Source: Polydactylus sextarius | Lineage: Eukaryota > Chordata > Actinopteri > Polynemidae | Reading direction: 5' to 3' | NCBI GenBank assembly: GCA_016801845.1 | Contig: CM028917.1 | Span: 7,022,501-7,086,500 of the forward strand | DNA: 64,000 bases | Shown here: positions 11,570 through 22,576 of the stretch, piece by piece | How the letters are laid out: each line of letters opens with the position of its first letter | Numbering within the stretch: the first letter of the stretch is position 1 | Program-made: the position numbers and the translations under genes | Notes under the pieces: model-generated | Told to the model about the DNA's origin: nothing | Databases searched by the model: none | What the model saw: only the letters and a program-made list of their open reading frames with translations

Positions 11570-11577
11570 TGACGTCA
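11570..11577. promoter_or_regulatory. Perfect palindromic CRE (TGACGTCA)
   Basis: A full cAMP-response element in intron 1, followed by a non-repetitive stretch (11.57-11.77 kb) that may be a constrained regulatory block. It is a candidate CREB/ATF site. The match is exact; function is inferred. Confidence 0.4.
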
Positions 11578-14380
11578 GTCACCTTGCTTTTGTTACTGAA
11601 CGCTGTTTTCTCACCATCTGCCTTTGGCCATGTCAAGCCGCTGCTTCAGAGCAAAAAAGAGATATGACTGGCCGCCCCTACTGTTTTCCCCCTTTTAGTT
11701 GCCAGGGGTGACACATTCCCTCTATTGATGCAATACCAACATTGTCACAATTGCCTCTGGCTTCCTCCCTATCCTACCCAGCTACAGTATAATCTTATCT
11801 CCATCCCTTTCTTTGTTTTAACTCTCCCTCATTTCTTTGTCTCCACTCCACCTGCTCTCACCTCCATCTATATTTAGACCATGCTCTAATTTTCCACGCC
11901 TCCTTTATTCTTTTTTAGCATTCCCACCTCGTTTTGTCTCTTTTTCCGATCTCTCCCTCCCTTTTCTCTTGCTGCTTCACCTCTTCACGGCTCGGCTGAC
12001 CTATATTCCAGCGAGCCGTACAGTGGAAGGCAGCGAGACATGTGTTTACAGAGAGCAGTCGGTCCCCAGTTTCTGGGTCAGTGGGACATGCTGAGAAAAA
12101 AAAAATCTTTCCCTTCATTCTTTCTGTCTCTCGTGCTCAACAGGCACATGTCAAAGGCTCACGGGGATAACCTTAAACCATTCAACCAAGCAGGGGGAAA
12201 AATCCAGTCAGCAGCATCTTTATTTCTAAGGGGGAAAAAAAACAAAAACAAAACATAAAATGGTGGCAATGTAATGTAGATTCACAGATTTGATTCTATT
12301 CTGTGGAAAGAAATCAAAAATAAATTAAAAACTGACGGTCCTGTCTATTTAATCTGCCTCTCAGAGCTAAGACAATTCATTCTTTTCCCACTATCTGGGA
12401 TGAAATCCATATTCACTGTGAGGATGTTTCTGTAGTTATGTAATGGTGTCAGATCCTGGAGAAGAGCAGAGTAGAACCAATGTAACCACCTTTCCAGATT
12501 ATGAGATTACAGATTCAGACAGTGTAAACTGTTTATGTAGTCTAAACTCTGAGTACAGATGTTGAGTAACACACATTTTCTGGTGGTGGTAAATAGATTG
12601 GATGTGGATGGGATGAGCACTATTGTGACTACTATTATACTAATCTACCCATGTAGGCTGATGTAAATCTAAAAGCAAAAAGGATCAGTTGTTTGTTCTT
12701 GTTTTGTTAGATGTAGAAGCACCATAATTGCACATGACCTAATTATTGTTCCAGGAACAGTCAATCTTGTGATATTAACGAGAAGCAGATAAATGCAACA
12801 TTTCCTGTGTTACATTTTATTGGGTAAGTCTGTGTCGGCTCTATGAAGCTGCACTGAAGCACAGTAGCACCATTCATGACAACAACAACGTTTACATGCT
12901 CGTGTTTAGGAGTTATAATCTTTACCATGTCCATCTACGTTCTGTGTTAGCACGCTAGTATTGGCTAAACACAAAGTGTAACTGAGACGGATTGATAACC
13001 AGATGTCAGAGTCCAGTCGTTGTTGAAACATGTCACTAACAACCACAAATGTGGGAGGAAAAGTTACAACATTGCTAAAGTCGTTTGTGATTCATCCTCT
13101 GGGCGCCATGAATGTCTGTAGAAAATTCAACCAACCTGAGGTATTTCAGTCTGGACCGAAGAGGTGGAGCAACCGACAGACTGACTGACGCTGCTGTGGA
13201 GCTGAGCTGCTTACATGACTAAAAACTCAACAGAGCGTTGAAAAGGATTACTTTTTGTTTGGTTCACTGGTGTATTGCTCTAATAAAACAAACATGTCAC
13301 TGGTTTTGTCTGGGAGCACACCTGTTCACCTCATTACACAAGGCTCCCTGCTGCACCCATCGCCATACTTTTGAGATTGTCTGACCACCCTTGTGTTTTA
13401 CTCAAATGTTAACCATGTTATTCCCATCCAGGTCCCACCTCCCTTCTTTCCAGAGGCCCTTGACCTATATTTATCAATGCCCCACCTCCCAGCTGCCCCC
13501 CACACCTCCAAATCTCTTGCTCCAGTCTCAGCCTCTTTATCCTTGACCTGCACTGGCTGCTGTCTTTGTCTGCCTTATCTGCTCACTCTGCATCATTGAT
13601 TTGGCATTGAGTTATTTTGGCGAAGAATGCTCCTACATTCCTATACGGATGAAAGCATGGGGGGGTGGCACTATTTAGACAGTGTTTGTAGATGGGATTT
13701 CTAAGGGGGAAAGCAGTGGGTTGTCCCTCATGAAGGATTTATTTTTTTCTAAGATTTTCTAAAATGGATTCAGGGAACCCCAGCAGCCCTGCATCTGACT
13801 CATCCTTTGTTCTCTCTGGTCCAAATACTCATCTGTCACACAAAAGGAGCTAATCCCTCTAGTCTAGTTTTGTGCTCTCAGCATGTATCAGAGTAATACA
13901 CTTTTTATTTAACATGTGCACATGCCTCAGTCGCCACATATTCCATTTCTAATTACCAGTCGTATTTTTCCCTCAGTGGCCTCAAAAACTTTTTAAGTGC
14001 TGGGTGACGAGATGAAACGGGATCATCAGCCTTGCAATGAACTCATTGCCCACATTACATCACAAAAGTCAACATCAACATGCCAGGCCATGGGTCAGAG
14101 GTCACAGGCTGCAGACAGAGCAGATCAATAGTTGGGCCAAAAGGTCAGACAGCAAGGTCTAGCAACCATTCATTTGTTGCCAGGAGCGACAGAGTCAGTA
14201 AATCCCAGACATGCCAAAACAGCAAAGAAAAGCGGTTCGGGTGTAGAAGTGTGTCTTTTTTGTCTTCTTGCTAGAAGAAAAACAGCTTTAGTAGAGAAAT
14301 AATTGTAATTGTTAAAAATGCATTGTGAAGCATAAACAGTCTTCGTGGATTAACATTTCTTTTTTCTTTTTTTTTTTATC

Positions 14381-14900
14381 TCTGCAGCCTTTTCATCTTG
14401 CAGTCAACTGCAGAGAGAAGACGCAGGCAGTGGGAAGGGAGAGCGAGAGCGAGAGCGAGGCTCCCCAAGAGACTGACACGCCGAGGTAGACAGGACGACC
14501 TACATCCTGCTGTTTGTGTGGAGATCTAGGACACTTCTCCGCCAGATTAGCTCAGCGCGCCACTCTTATGCTAAACCTCTAACGACCAACAGCAAAACAG
14601 CAAAGAGGGAAATAAATTGGCCTGAGCCACTCAACTTTAAGGATTTTTTCAAGACTGATCTGGGCCTTTTAGGGTCTGCGATATTTCAACCCTTTCAAGA
14701 GGATAAATGAGGGTTGCTAATGTTGTTGTTCTTTATCTTCTTGGCGAATTTGGACTCTTGATTGACTCGACTTAACTAGACTGAACCTGTAAAAAGCTGT
14801 CAAAGGTGTTTCATCGTTCTATCCTTCCCCCTTGACCTCTAACTTGGTTCTTTCCTCAGTCACCAGAGCAACATTTCAAACTGGCTGCCACAAGACAAGA
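14381..14900 (+). other. 5'UTR with two competing splice acceptors in front of the second NFIL3-like CDS
   Basis: A strong acceptor (long T tract, TCTCTGCAG) ends at 14387 and another (TTGGTTCTTTCCTCAG) ends at 14859. A weaker donor, CCGAG|GTAGAC, at 14486 could pair with the second. The segment 14486-14859 contains three upstream ATGs (14568, 14707, 14720), all with short frames that stop before the main ATG. Splicing to 14859 would remove all of them. Confidence 0.5.
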
Positions 14901-16778
14901 ATGGAAAATCTGACTCCAGCTCTCAAAACATTAAACAAGAACTCAGGGAATGACCTAAACTGCCTTGAAATCTTCAATGGTTATGAAGAGTCTCTTCCCC
15001 CTATTCAAGGTCCTTCAGCTCGTCTAGGGCGTCTCATCAAACCCAAACCCAATATGACCTGCAGGCGAAAGCGCGAGTTCATCTCTGACGAGAAGAAGGA
15101 CGCCTCCTACTGGGAGAAACGTCGCAAGAACAATGAGGCAGCCAAACGCTCCCGGGAGAAGCGTCGTCTTAATGACATGGTTCTGGAGAACCGTGTCATC
15201 GCACTGAATGATGAGAATGTGAGGCTCAAGACAGAGCTGCTTCAGTTAAAGCTGCGCTTTGGTCTCATTAGCACTGCTTCGTATATCGAAAAGAGCCAGC
15301 AGATTGGTGGGGGCAGCAACGCAGGAAATGGAGGCTCGTCCTCGTCCTCCTCTAATCAGTACTACTCCAGCGGTTACTCTAGCAGTTCTCAGGTGATGAT
15401 GAACTCTGACTCCTCAGAAACAGAGCAGTCAGGACGCAGCGACAGCCACAGGCAGCTGGTGAAATACTCCCCACGTGGTTCCCTTTCTGACATGTCTGAC
15501 GGCTCATCCAGAGACAGCCCTGAACCGATCCCCTTTGAGATCAAACAGGAAGGTGACAGGCTAGAGATGGACATTGCCAACGGCACCACAACCCAGATCA
15601 TGTTTAACATCCACCGAGGTCTGGCCTCTGTACCTACTCACCACCAGATCCAGCAGCATTCTCAGGAGCTGGAGGCTGCATATCACGGCCCACAGCAGCA
15701 GCAGCAACACCACCTCCATCAACAACAACAGCAACACCATCAGGAGCCTGTAGCCGCCATCGCCAGTGTTAGCCAACCTCCCCCTCACCCACCCGCTGCC
15801 CAGAGGAGCGTCATCCTGTACGGTTCCAGCAGCACCTCGTATCCTGTGGATACCCTGACAAGGCCCCAGGACATCGATCTGTTGGCAGCTCAGAAGCAGA
15901 GCAGCAGCGGCGGCCAGGCAAGTGTCAGTCGACTTCCTCAGTCCGTTACAGAGAGCTCCACAGAGACCTTGGCTGAGGTGACGAAGCAGCTGGAGAGGAA
16001 GACATTAGAGTCTCCTTCATACGAGCCCTCAGACGGCCATAATGAGGCTGGAGAGAGCCAGGTGTACAGAGTTTGCCAACTTCCTCAGCAGCACCTACAG
16101 CAGGAGCAGCAGAAGCACCAGCAGGAGAGTGATTTGTCTGAAGAGCTCCTCCACAAACAAGTGGAGGGGGTCAACCACTCCCACCTATACCACCATCTCC
16201 AGCAGTCTCATCATTCATACCTCAGTGCCCAAGATGAGGAGCCACCTGTGCTCACCTACGAGGGTGGGCCCATGACGGATGCTTGCTACCAAGGTCAATC
16301 AAGTTCCTCTAGCAAGGACGCTTCATCTAGTGAAGACCCCCGCAGCTCAGACAAAGAGGCCTCCACAGATGACGATGAGTCTCCCTCCCCCTCCTGCTCG
16401 GACGTGGGCAGCTGCCACCACCAACATCTTACCAGCCTCCACCAGCCTGCCTCACCTCTGCTGTCCCTACAGGGCTGCTCCCAGACCCAGGGGGAGGTCA
16501 AGGGCACAGCATTGCCCCACAAACTCAGACTCAAACACCGGGCCATGAGCACCGGCAGCAGCGGCGGCAACTGTTCCGGCCAGGAGTCTCCGACCACGCC
16601 CCCCTCCGCTACACCGCCTCCCATGCCCCAGTACCCCTACTTTTCCCTAACTCCACCAAAGAACATTAAGCAGGAGGGCCTGGGTGGAGCATGTAAGCAG
16701 GCCGCCTCAGGGCAGGGGGCCAGAAAGGAGGGAGGGAAAAAGGAGTCAGGTGGACGACGAAACAAGAGGCGAGATTAA
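14901..16778 (+). CDS. NFIL3/E4BP4-like bZIP transcription factor (second tandem copy)
   Basis: A single coding exon of 625 aa, well above the 462 aa of human NFIL3. The bZIP is typical: CRRKREFISDEKKDASYWEK starts at residue 54, NNEAAKRSREKRR is at 77-89, and zipper leucines are at 95, 102, 109 and 116, then LKLRFGLIS. Residue 100 onward has the NFIL3-type zipper, which forms homodimers at TTAYGTAA sites. Two IKQE motifs (214-217 and 589-592) fit the SUMO consensus and resemble IKQE in mammalian NFIL3. LPHKLRLK at 538-545 matches the family's C-terminal motif, but the coiled coil after it is missing and the protein ends in a Lys/Arg/Gly-rich tail. Ser-rich runs and a Gln/His tract (about 261-284) make up most of the extra length. 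The ATG at 14901 is the first in frame; the frame upstream has no ATG. It acts in the nucleus, probably as a repressor. The family is secure, the paralogue number is not. Confidence 0.93.
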   Translation: MENLTPALKTLNKNSGNDLNCLEIFNGYEESLPPIQGPSARLGRLIKPKPNMTCRRKREFISDEKKDASYWEKRRKNNEAAKRSREKRRLNDMVLENRVIALNDENVRLKTELLQLKLRFGLISTASYIEKSQQIGGGSNAGNGGSSSSSSNQYYSSGYSSSSQVMMNSDSSETEQSGRSDSHRQLVKYSPRGSLSDMSDGSSRDSPEPIPFEIKQEGDRLEMDIANGTTTQIMFNIHRGLASVPTHHQIQQHSQELEAAYHGPQQQQQHHLHQQQQQHHQEPVAAIASVSQPPPHPPAAQRSVILYGSSSTSYPVDTLTRPQDIDLLAAQKQSSSGGQASVSRLPQSVTESSTETLAEVTKQLERKTLESPSYEPSDGHNEAGESQVYRVCQLPQQHLQQEQQKHQQESDLSEELLHKQVEGVNHSHLYHHLQQSHHSYLSAQDEEPPVLTYEGGPMTDACYQGQSSSSSKDASSSEDPRSSDKEASTDDDESPSPSCSDVGSCHHQHLTSLHQPASPLLSLQGCSQTQGEVKGTALPHKLRLKHRAMSTGSSGGNCSGQESPTTPPSATPPPMPQYPYFSLTPPKNIKQEGLGGACKQAASGQGARKEGGKKESGGRRNKRRD

Positions 16779-18870
16779 GTGACATTCACTTGTCAAAACT
16801 TAATAAAAGACACAATTTCTCCTCTAAGAATTACCCTGCCATCATGCCTTTGCCCTATAAACACACCTCCTCCTTAAGCCCTTGGGACAGAAAGCTGGGC
16901 TTTTTTACTCCCCGACCCCTAATGTCACCAAAAAGGCTGGACATCTTGTAGGGCTGTATTATATTTGTATATATTGTACAGATTTGTCATTTCTTACATC
17001 CTCTCCATACTTACAAAGCACTTTTGTTTATGTGATGAGAGGAGGAATGGAACTGCCTGCTTTTCTACTTTTGTCATCCAACAATATACATCAGCAAAAG
17101 CACATTCTGATTGCTTACTAGACAAGAATGTGAGAAAACAATGTTTCAAGCTTTATCAGTACTATAAATTTGGTACATATCTGACTGTAGACACTCATAC
17201 ACATGTATGGCTATCTGCCTTAACTAAAAATCAAATGCAAATGTTCACTGGGGACATTCCCTCGACCAAAGAAGCACCAACTCCGCCAACACTACAAATA
17301 TTAAGTTCCATACCTCTTCCCAGACCCTACCTCTACCACCCATCCTCTCCCCAACCATCTCCATGATTTCACAAAAGATCGCCATCGCCTTTATTTTTTA
17401 AGCACTTGGTTTGTATATTACTGTGATATATGAATATATGTATCTATTCTAAATATATATTTTACAAAGAAATTTGAATACAAATTCAACTAAAATGCGA
17501 CAAACCTGCAATGGTAAAAAAAAAAAAAAAAAGAGGATTTTTGAAAGTGACCATCCTAATATGAATCACAATCACTGTACAGCCACATTGTCTACTGTTG
17601 TGACAGGACCCATTCAAATTAAAAATGCCTCTCTCTTGATTGTTAAGCTTTAGCATTAATTATTTGTTAATGCCCTGTTTACACAGAAATGGCCGTCCAG
17701 TTTGGAGCGCCAACAGCACTGAATGGAGAACATGTTGTGTTCTGAGGCACAAGCCTCATTAAAATGTTTGGATTTCTTAACCTTTAACCAGCCTTTAAAT
17801 ATTCGGTGGAAATCACCAGCTGCAGGCTATGAGCCTTTAGTTTATTTAAGCTTTATCAACCATATCTTGTTGTTGTTACCATTTACTGGCCCAATGTATT
17901 TATTTCCCTCTTCTCCACATGCCCATCACTGTAGAAAAGCCCACAGGAACATAGACAGAGAATGTGTACAGACCTTTTTAGATACATACTGCAGCCTTGA
18001 GTTTGAACTGTAATGCAGGTACAGGGCACTTGGGGCCAGATTCAGGAGGACTTAAGTCGTATTAATGTAAACACACCACACTGCACCGAGTTCTGAAGTT
18101 CCTCTCGTGTAGAGACTTAAGAAAAGAGCCCTCCGTAGTTTCATTTACTGACAGGAATTGAGGTTTTGTAGTGTGTGATACTGGATCCTACATAACTGAG
18201 TTGTTGTGAGATAAAAGCCAATGCAATATCAAATTTGACTTACCCTAAAATCAGAGCTGTTGTTGAAAGAATCTAAGCTTAGATTAATGAGAAAACTGGC
18301 TTCCCTCGTTTCCCATGTGCCTCCATTACTCATTTCAGGGGTCATTCATCGCTGTCTCATAGTAGCTCTGCTGCTGGGCAGTGATGAATTGCCTGCACTG
18401 GTTCCTAGTTTTTAAAAAGTCTATGTACCATGTTTGGCTTTTTGGTGCTTGTGTATAAATGTAAAGTTCCCCCACCCTTGAACAACGCTGTAATGTTTAT
18501 TTCATTGGTTTTCTATCCTTTTTCCGTCAAAGTGTTGTTCCGTTTTGCTCTATACTGTGTCTTTTCTCCTATTGACTGTGATGACATGTATTTGCCTCAT
18601 TCCTCCTCCTCCTCCCTCCCCCTTTTTCAGTGTGTATTAATCAGTAATGTTTGTGGTTTTGCTGATGGTTTTATGAAAAATACAAGAGGATTAAAAAAAG
18701 AAACAGGCAAAGATAGTGTGGTGTTTTAGAGATGGTGGGTGGTCTGGTTGGTCATTACCATCGCTTCCTTTTGACATGAATAAGTATGTAAAGACACTAA
18801 TGTTTATTGTGGAAGATGGGAGCATTTCAAGATCGAAAAACAAAATAAAAAGAATGTTGATCTATCAACA
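16779..18870 (+). other. Probable 3'UTR of the second NFIL3-like gene
   Basis: About 2 kb of AT-rich sequence with no recognisable gene. An early AATAAA lies at 16802-16807, and a more plausible final one at 18844-18849. It contains TGTATATA (16966-16973), a Pumilio-type element, and several AT-rich stretches near 17.4-17.5 kb. The end of the transcript is inferred. Confidence 0.5.
18844..18849 (+). terminator. Candidate distal polyadenylation signal
   Basis: AATAAA (ACAAAATAAAAAG) about 2.07 kb after the stop codon. Confidence 0.4.
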
Positions 18871-20791
18871 TATCATTTAAAGAGCCTGATTTTATCTCTT
18901 CTTTCACTGGTGTTTGCATTGTTTTACACACATACACTTTTCACTGAGTTATCATTTGATATCTACAACCCAGAAAAGACTGACACTGAACTGAGCAGCC
19001 ACCTCGATCTGTCTATGACTCTTCGGTTTTAAGCAGCAGGGACTGTCAACACAGCAATGAGCCTGTAGGCAGCGCGTACAAGCTTGTCTTATCAACTGTG
19101 ATGATGGTCTATAAACTCTGTGCCAGAACCACCAGTTAGATAACACATTACTCACTAATTGACATAAGAGAATGAGTCACCATCAGCAACCAAGGAGAAA
19201 AAAATCAGGGCAAAAAAAAATAATTATAACCACACTTGGTTTTAATCTCTTTCATTAACTCCTTGAAGAAAAGTTTCTTTGCTCAGTTATAGGAAAGACA
19301 AGACGCCGTTTCCTGTAAGGTTTCTTAAAACCTTGAGATGTAGACGAAGGTGAAGCACACACGTGTGGCCTGTTTCCATTGTGCAGAGAAAGCCTTGTAT
19401 AGAACTCACCATTCCCCGTGGGTAACTGACTCTTTTTGGCATCGCAGGCTAATCTGCAGCGAGAGGCGCTTCACAGTGACACACTGACACACTTTGCCCA
19501 GTGGGGCCGGCAAACTCCCTGGCAAGCTTGTCTGATGTAACACTGGCCTACTTCTGCTAATAGACATAAGCTTTAGGCATGAAAACACCATCAAGCATTG
19601 CACATAGGTATACACTGCTCTGATTACAACGTCCGCACTTGAGCTTTTTGGTTGCCTTATTACTTTTTGACATGCTCCACATGAGGTTGAGTGGAAATTC
19701 TTAAAACAGGCCTCCACTCAAACATGACCTCATTCAGCAGAGAAACGTTGGCCTACAAAACCAAAGGATCACTTTGGTTGTTAGCAGTCTAAACAGGTGT
19801 GCCCCCCCCCCCGAAACCCAGAATATTTATAGCCGGGAAGCAACACTAACCGGACTAAACAGTGCGTATCTGAAGTGAGAGTCAGCGCTGTGTGATGTGC
19901 AGGACAAAGCCGGGGCAGAGCCAGTCTGAGCCTTTGACTGCTGCTGCCAGCCCAACTGTCCTGCCAGCCGCCTGGCTGAGACCCAGCACATTCTTTAAAT
20001 TAACAAAGAAAAGGCTGCTGTGCTACACATCCAAGTCCACAGTCAAGGGCTACATGGTGCCACAGTTTAAGAAAAATGTGTCCATTAATAGAGAGAAAAA
20101 TAGAATATATGGGAAATTACAGTAAACATGCATTTCTGAATGAAAGTAATGCAACAGAATGTATGAGACTATTTTTATCACACAACTGGTTCCTAAATAA
20201 TTAGGTCTCATTAAGTAATTTTTTTGTTGTTATTTGCCAGCCTTTTACTTATAAACCAAAATGAGGTCATGTTCATAACAACATAAAGGGCAATGGGAGG
20301 AGAGGCAGAGGGGGAAGGCGGGTGGAGGATATGGGAGGGGAGGGAAGTTAACCCAGTGCTCTAACTTGATCTAAGCCTGCAAACAAAGCACCTCTTTGAG
20401 GCTGACGCATCAATGCCCTTCACAATGCTCTCAGTCATACACACAAGCAAATACATGCATGCACACAGACACATACCAATTCACATTCCCTCACACACAC
20501 ACAACATGAAAAAAAGCAGACTGCTGATCTCATAGGACTTGGGCTTTCGGGGAGTAAATGTTCGGTAAACATGGAATTCCTCACAATAGCTTCACACCCA
20601 TGGGATCGTACCAAGGTGACACTCCCTGCGAGGAGCCGCTGCGCTCTGACAGCATTTTGCTGCATCCCCTGTATTCCTGATTTGATTTGAACGGCTGCTG
20701 CACTGGGGTTTGCATAAACAGGTCAGGAGGAAAGTAGGTCAGTGTGCGCACACAGGAAGAGAGAGAAGGGGACTGAGAGAGAGAGACACAG

Positions 20792-20798
<7 letters not shown>

Positions 20799-20827
<29 letters not shown>
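20799..20827. repeat. (GA)n microsatellite
   Basis: A perfect GA run inside a longer purine-rich segment (20756-20830). Confidence 0.9.
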
Positions 20828-20830
<3 letters not shown>

Positions 20831-22530
20831 GTGCTGATGGATGGATCGATGAAGGTTATGGCTCCATCCGTGTCACTCTTGTTTGTCTCTGGCAGCAGAG
20901 ATGCACTTGGCAAACAGAGCAGAAACAGGGCTCTCGTGTTACCTGGTTCCCCTTCTCAGCCTGGGGAAAAGGGTTAGTGGAGCAGGAAAGAGAGGGTGGA
21001 GGGAGGGCGGATGGCGTGGAATGAGAGGGAGGGATGAGAAAGCAGACTAGAAGGGAACAGGGGGGACCCCAGGACCACAGAGATCTGGTTTGTTTCCAAA
21101 ACGACACACTAGATGCTTCAAACACATTTCTGGGGCGGGTTCCAGGACTGTACAACCAGGTCAGACTCAGGTAACACGTCTGCCCACACGCTGTATGTCA
21201 AATGCTATTACATTTACTGTAGACAGTAGCGGGACTGCAGTGACCTGTGCCATATGCAAATAAGCAGCAGGGAACAGACCTGTATGTAATATGCTATAGC
21301 TGCAGAGCAAACACACCTGCACATACAAACTCACGTTGTATGAGCACATGCAAATATTCAGAGCATATTTGTAGTATACGTAGAGATGGTGCACACGATT
21401 TCACCAGTCACCCAATGATGCTGACATGACCTACTTGTCTATCATTGTCAAAGCTGAAAGCACAATTCAAACAATGTTTGATGGCTGCGCTGCAAGTTCA
21501 ATAGGCTCTGTACAGCTTTTGTCTATATTAAATAAACAGAACACAATATAAGTGTGTAATGTCAGTGTGTGTAGCTGAAAAGATTCCAGTATCCAGAAAC
21601 CAGGGAAAAAACAAAGTAAATGAACAAGTTTAGATCAAAAACATTTGCTGCTTACATAAGTCACCTTATCGCTTGAGGCTCAACCTCAACCTTGTTATGA
21701 AGAATTTACAGAAAGAGGGAGGGTTGTCTGATCAGAGGCAGCAATGGTAAAGAAGTAAAGATATGAAGCGTAAGAAATGAGGTTAGTGGGGCATAAATAC
21801 GGTATAATGAAGTGAGGTCACGAGAGAACTACAGAGTAAAATAAAGTAAAAATAAATATAGTAAAATAAGTCGAAAAGCTTAAAATATCCATTTAAGTTT
21901 TTTAAGGGTGTCATTTAGGTTTGGGATAAACTGTGCTGGCAAGAGTAAAAAGTAAAAAGTATCTTTTGTTTAACCAGACAGTGACAGTGGAAATGAGCTG
22001 GATGACACATTAAATGCTCTGAGCAGTTGTTGAGCCACATTCAAACTGGTCTGAAGCGGCTGTTGGAGTGAATAGAGCTAAGATTGGGAGTGGCCTGGCC
22101 CCGTTTTAGCTTTGGGCCTGCTGTAGTCCCCCCCCCTCCCCTCCACTGTCTTCAACAAACTCTCTGGGTCATGCATGCACACACACAAAGGACTTTGTTG
22201 GCCTGTAGCCTCAAAAGCTTTCCTAACGTGTGTCTTGAAAAAAAGCAATGTAAGCAGAGCAGGCACAGCATAATACCAGACTTTGTTTTTTGTTTGTTTT
22301 TTTACTGCTGCTTAACAAGTCGACTGATTATTATTATTAGTGTGTAATAAAAAAAGATTTTAAGGGTGTAATAAATAAGTGTGTGTGTATAAGAAATGGG
22401 AGCAGCAAGAGAAAGAGAGTATCAAATTAGAGTAATCAATTTATCACTATGTATATTCATATGACCCGTATTCTCTCTAGTGTTCTCTATGTTTAGTGGG
22501 AAAACCACCTACACCTGCAGTGCAGTAGGA

Positions 22531-22576
22531 CCCCCCCCCCAACCCCACCCCCACCCCCACTCCCCTCCCTCCCCCT
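22531..22576 (-). repeat. C-rich tract with G-quadruplex potential on the minus strand
   Basis: Ten consecutive C are followed by repeated blocks of CCCC or longer separated by A or T. The minus strand therefore carries at least five G-runs of four or more with loops of 1-2 nt, which meets the usual G-quadruplex rule. Confidence 0.7.

Larger units (their letters stand above)
7708..14387 (+). other. Large first intron of the second NFIL3-like gene
   Basis: About 6.7 kb with no recognisable coding exon. The proximal part (7.7-10.4 kb) is relatively CpG-rich and has two more good donors: CTGAG|GTGAGG at 8834 and GGGAG|GTGAGT at 10311. It also has a CCAATTGG with flanking GC-rich elements at about 9.87-9.96 kb, so alternative first exons are possible. 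E-boxes, a CRE and (AT)n tracts are listed separately. Length and position match the long first intron of vertebrate NFIL3 genes. Confidence 0.5.

Noticed and set aside
15389..15788. Minus-strand open frames inside the second NFIL3-like CDS
   Set aside because: Poly-Leu frames are the reverse reading of CAG/CAA repeats.
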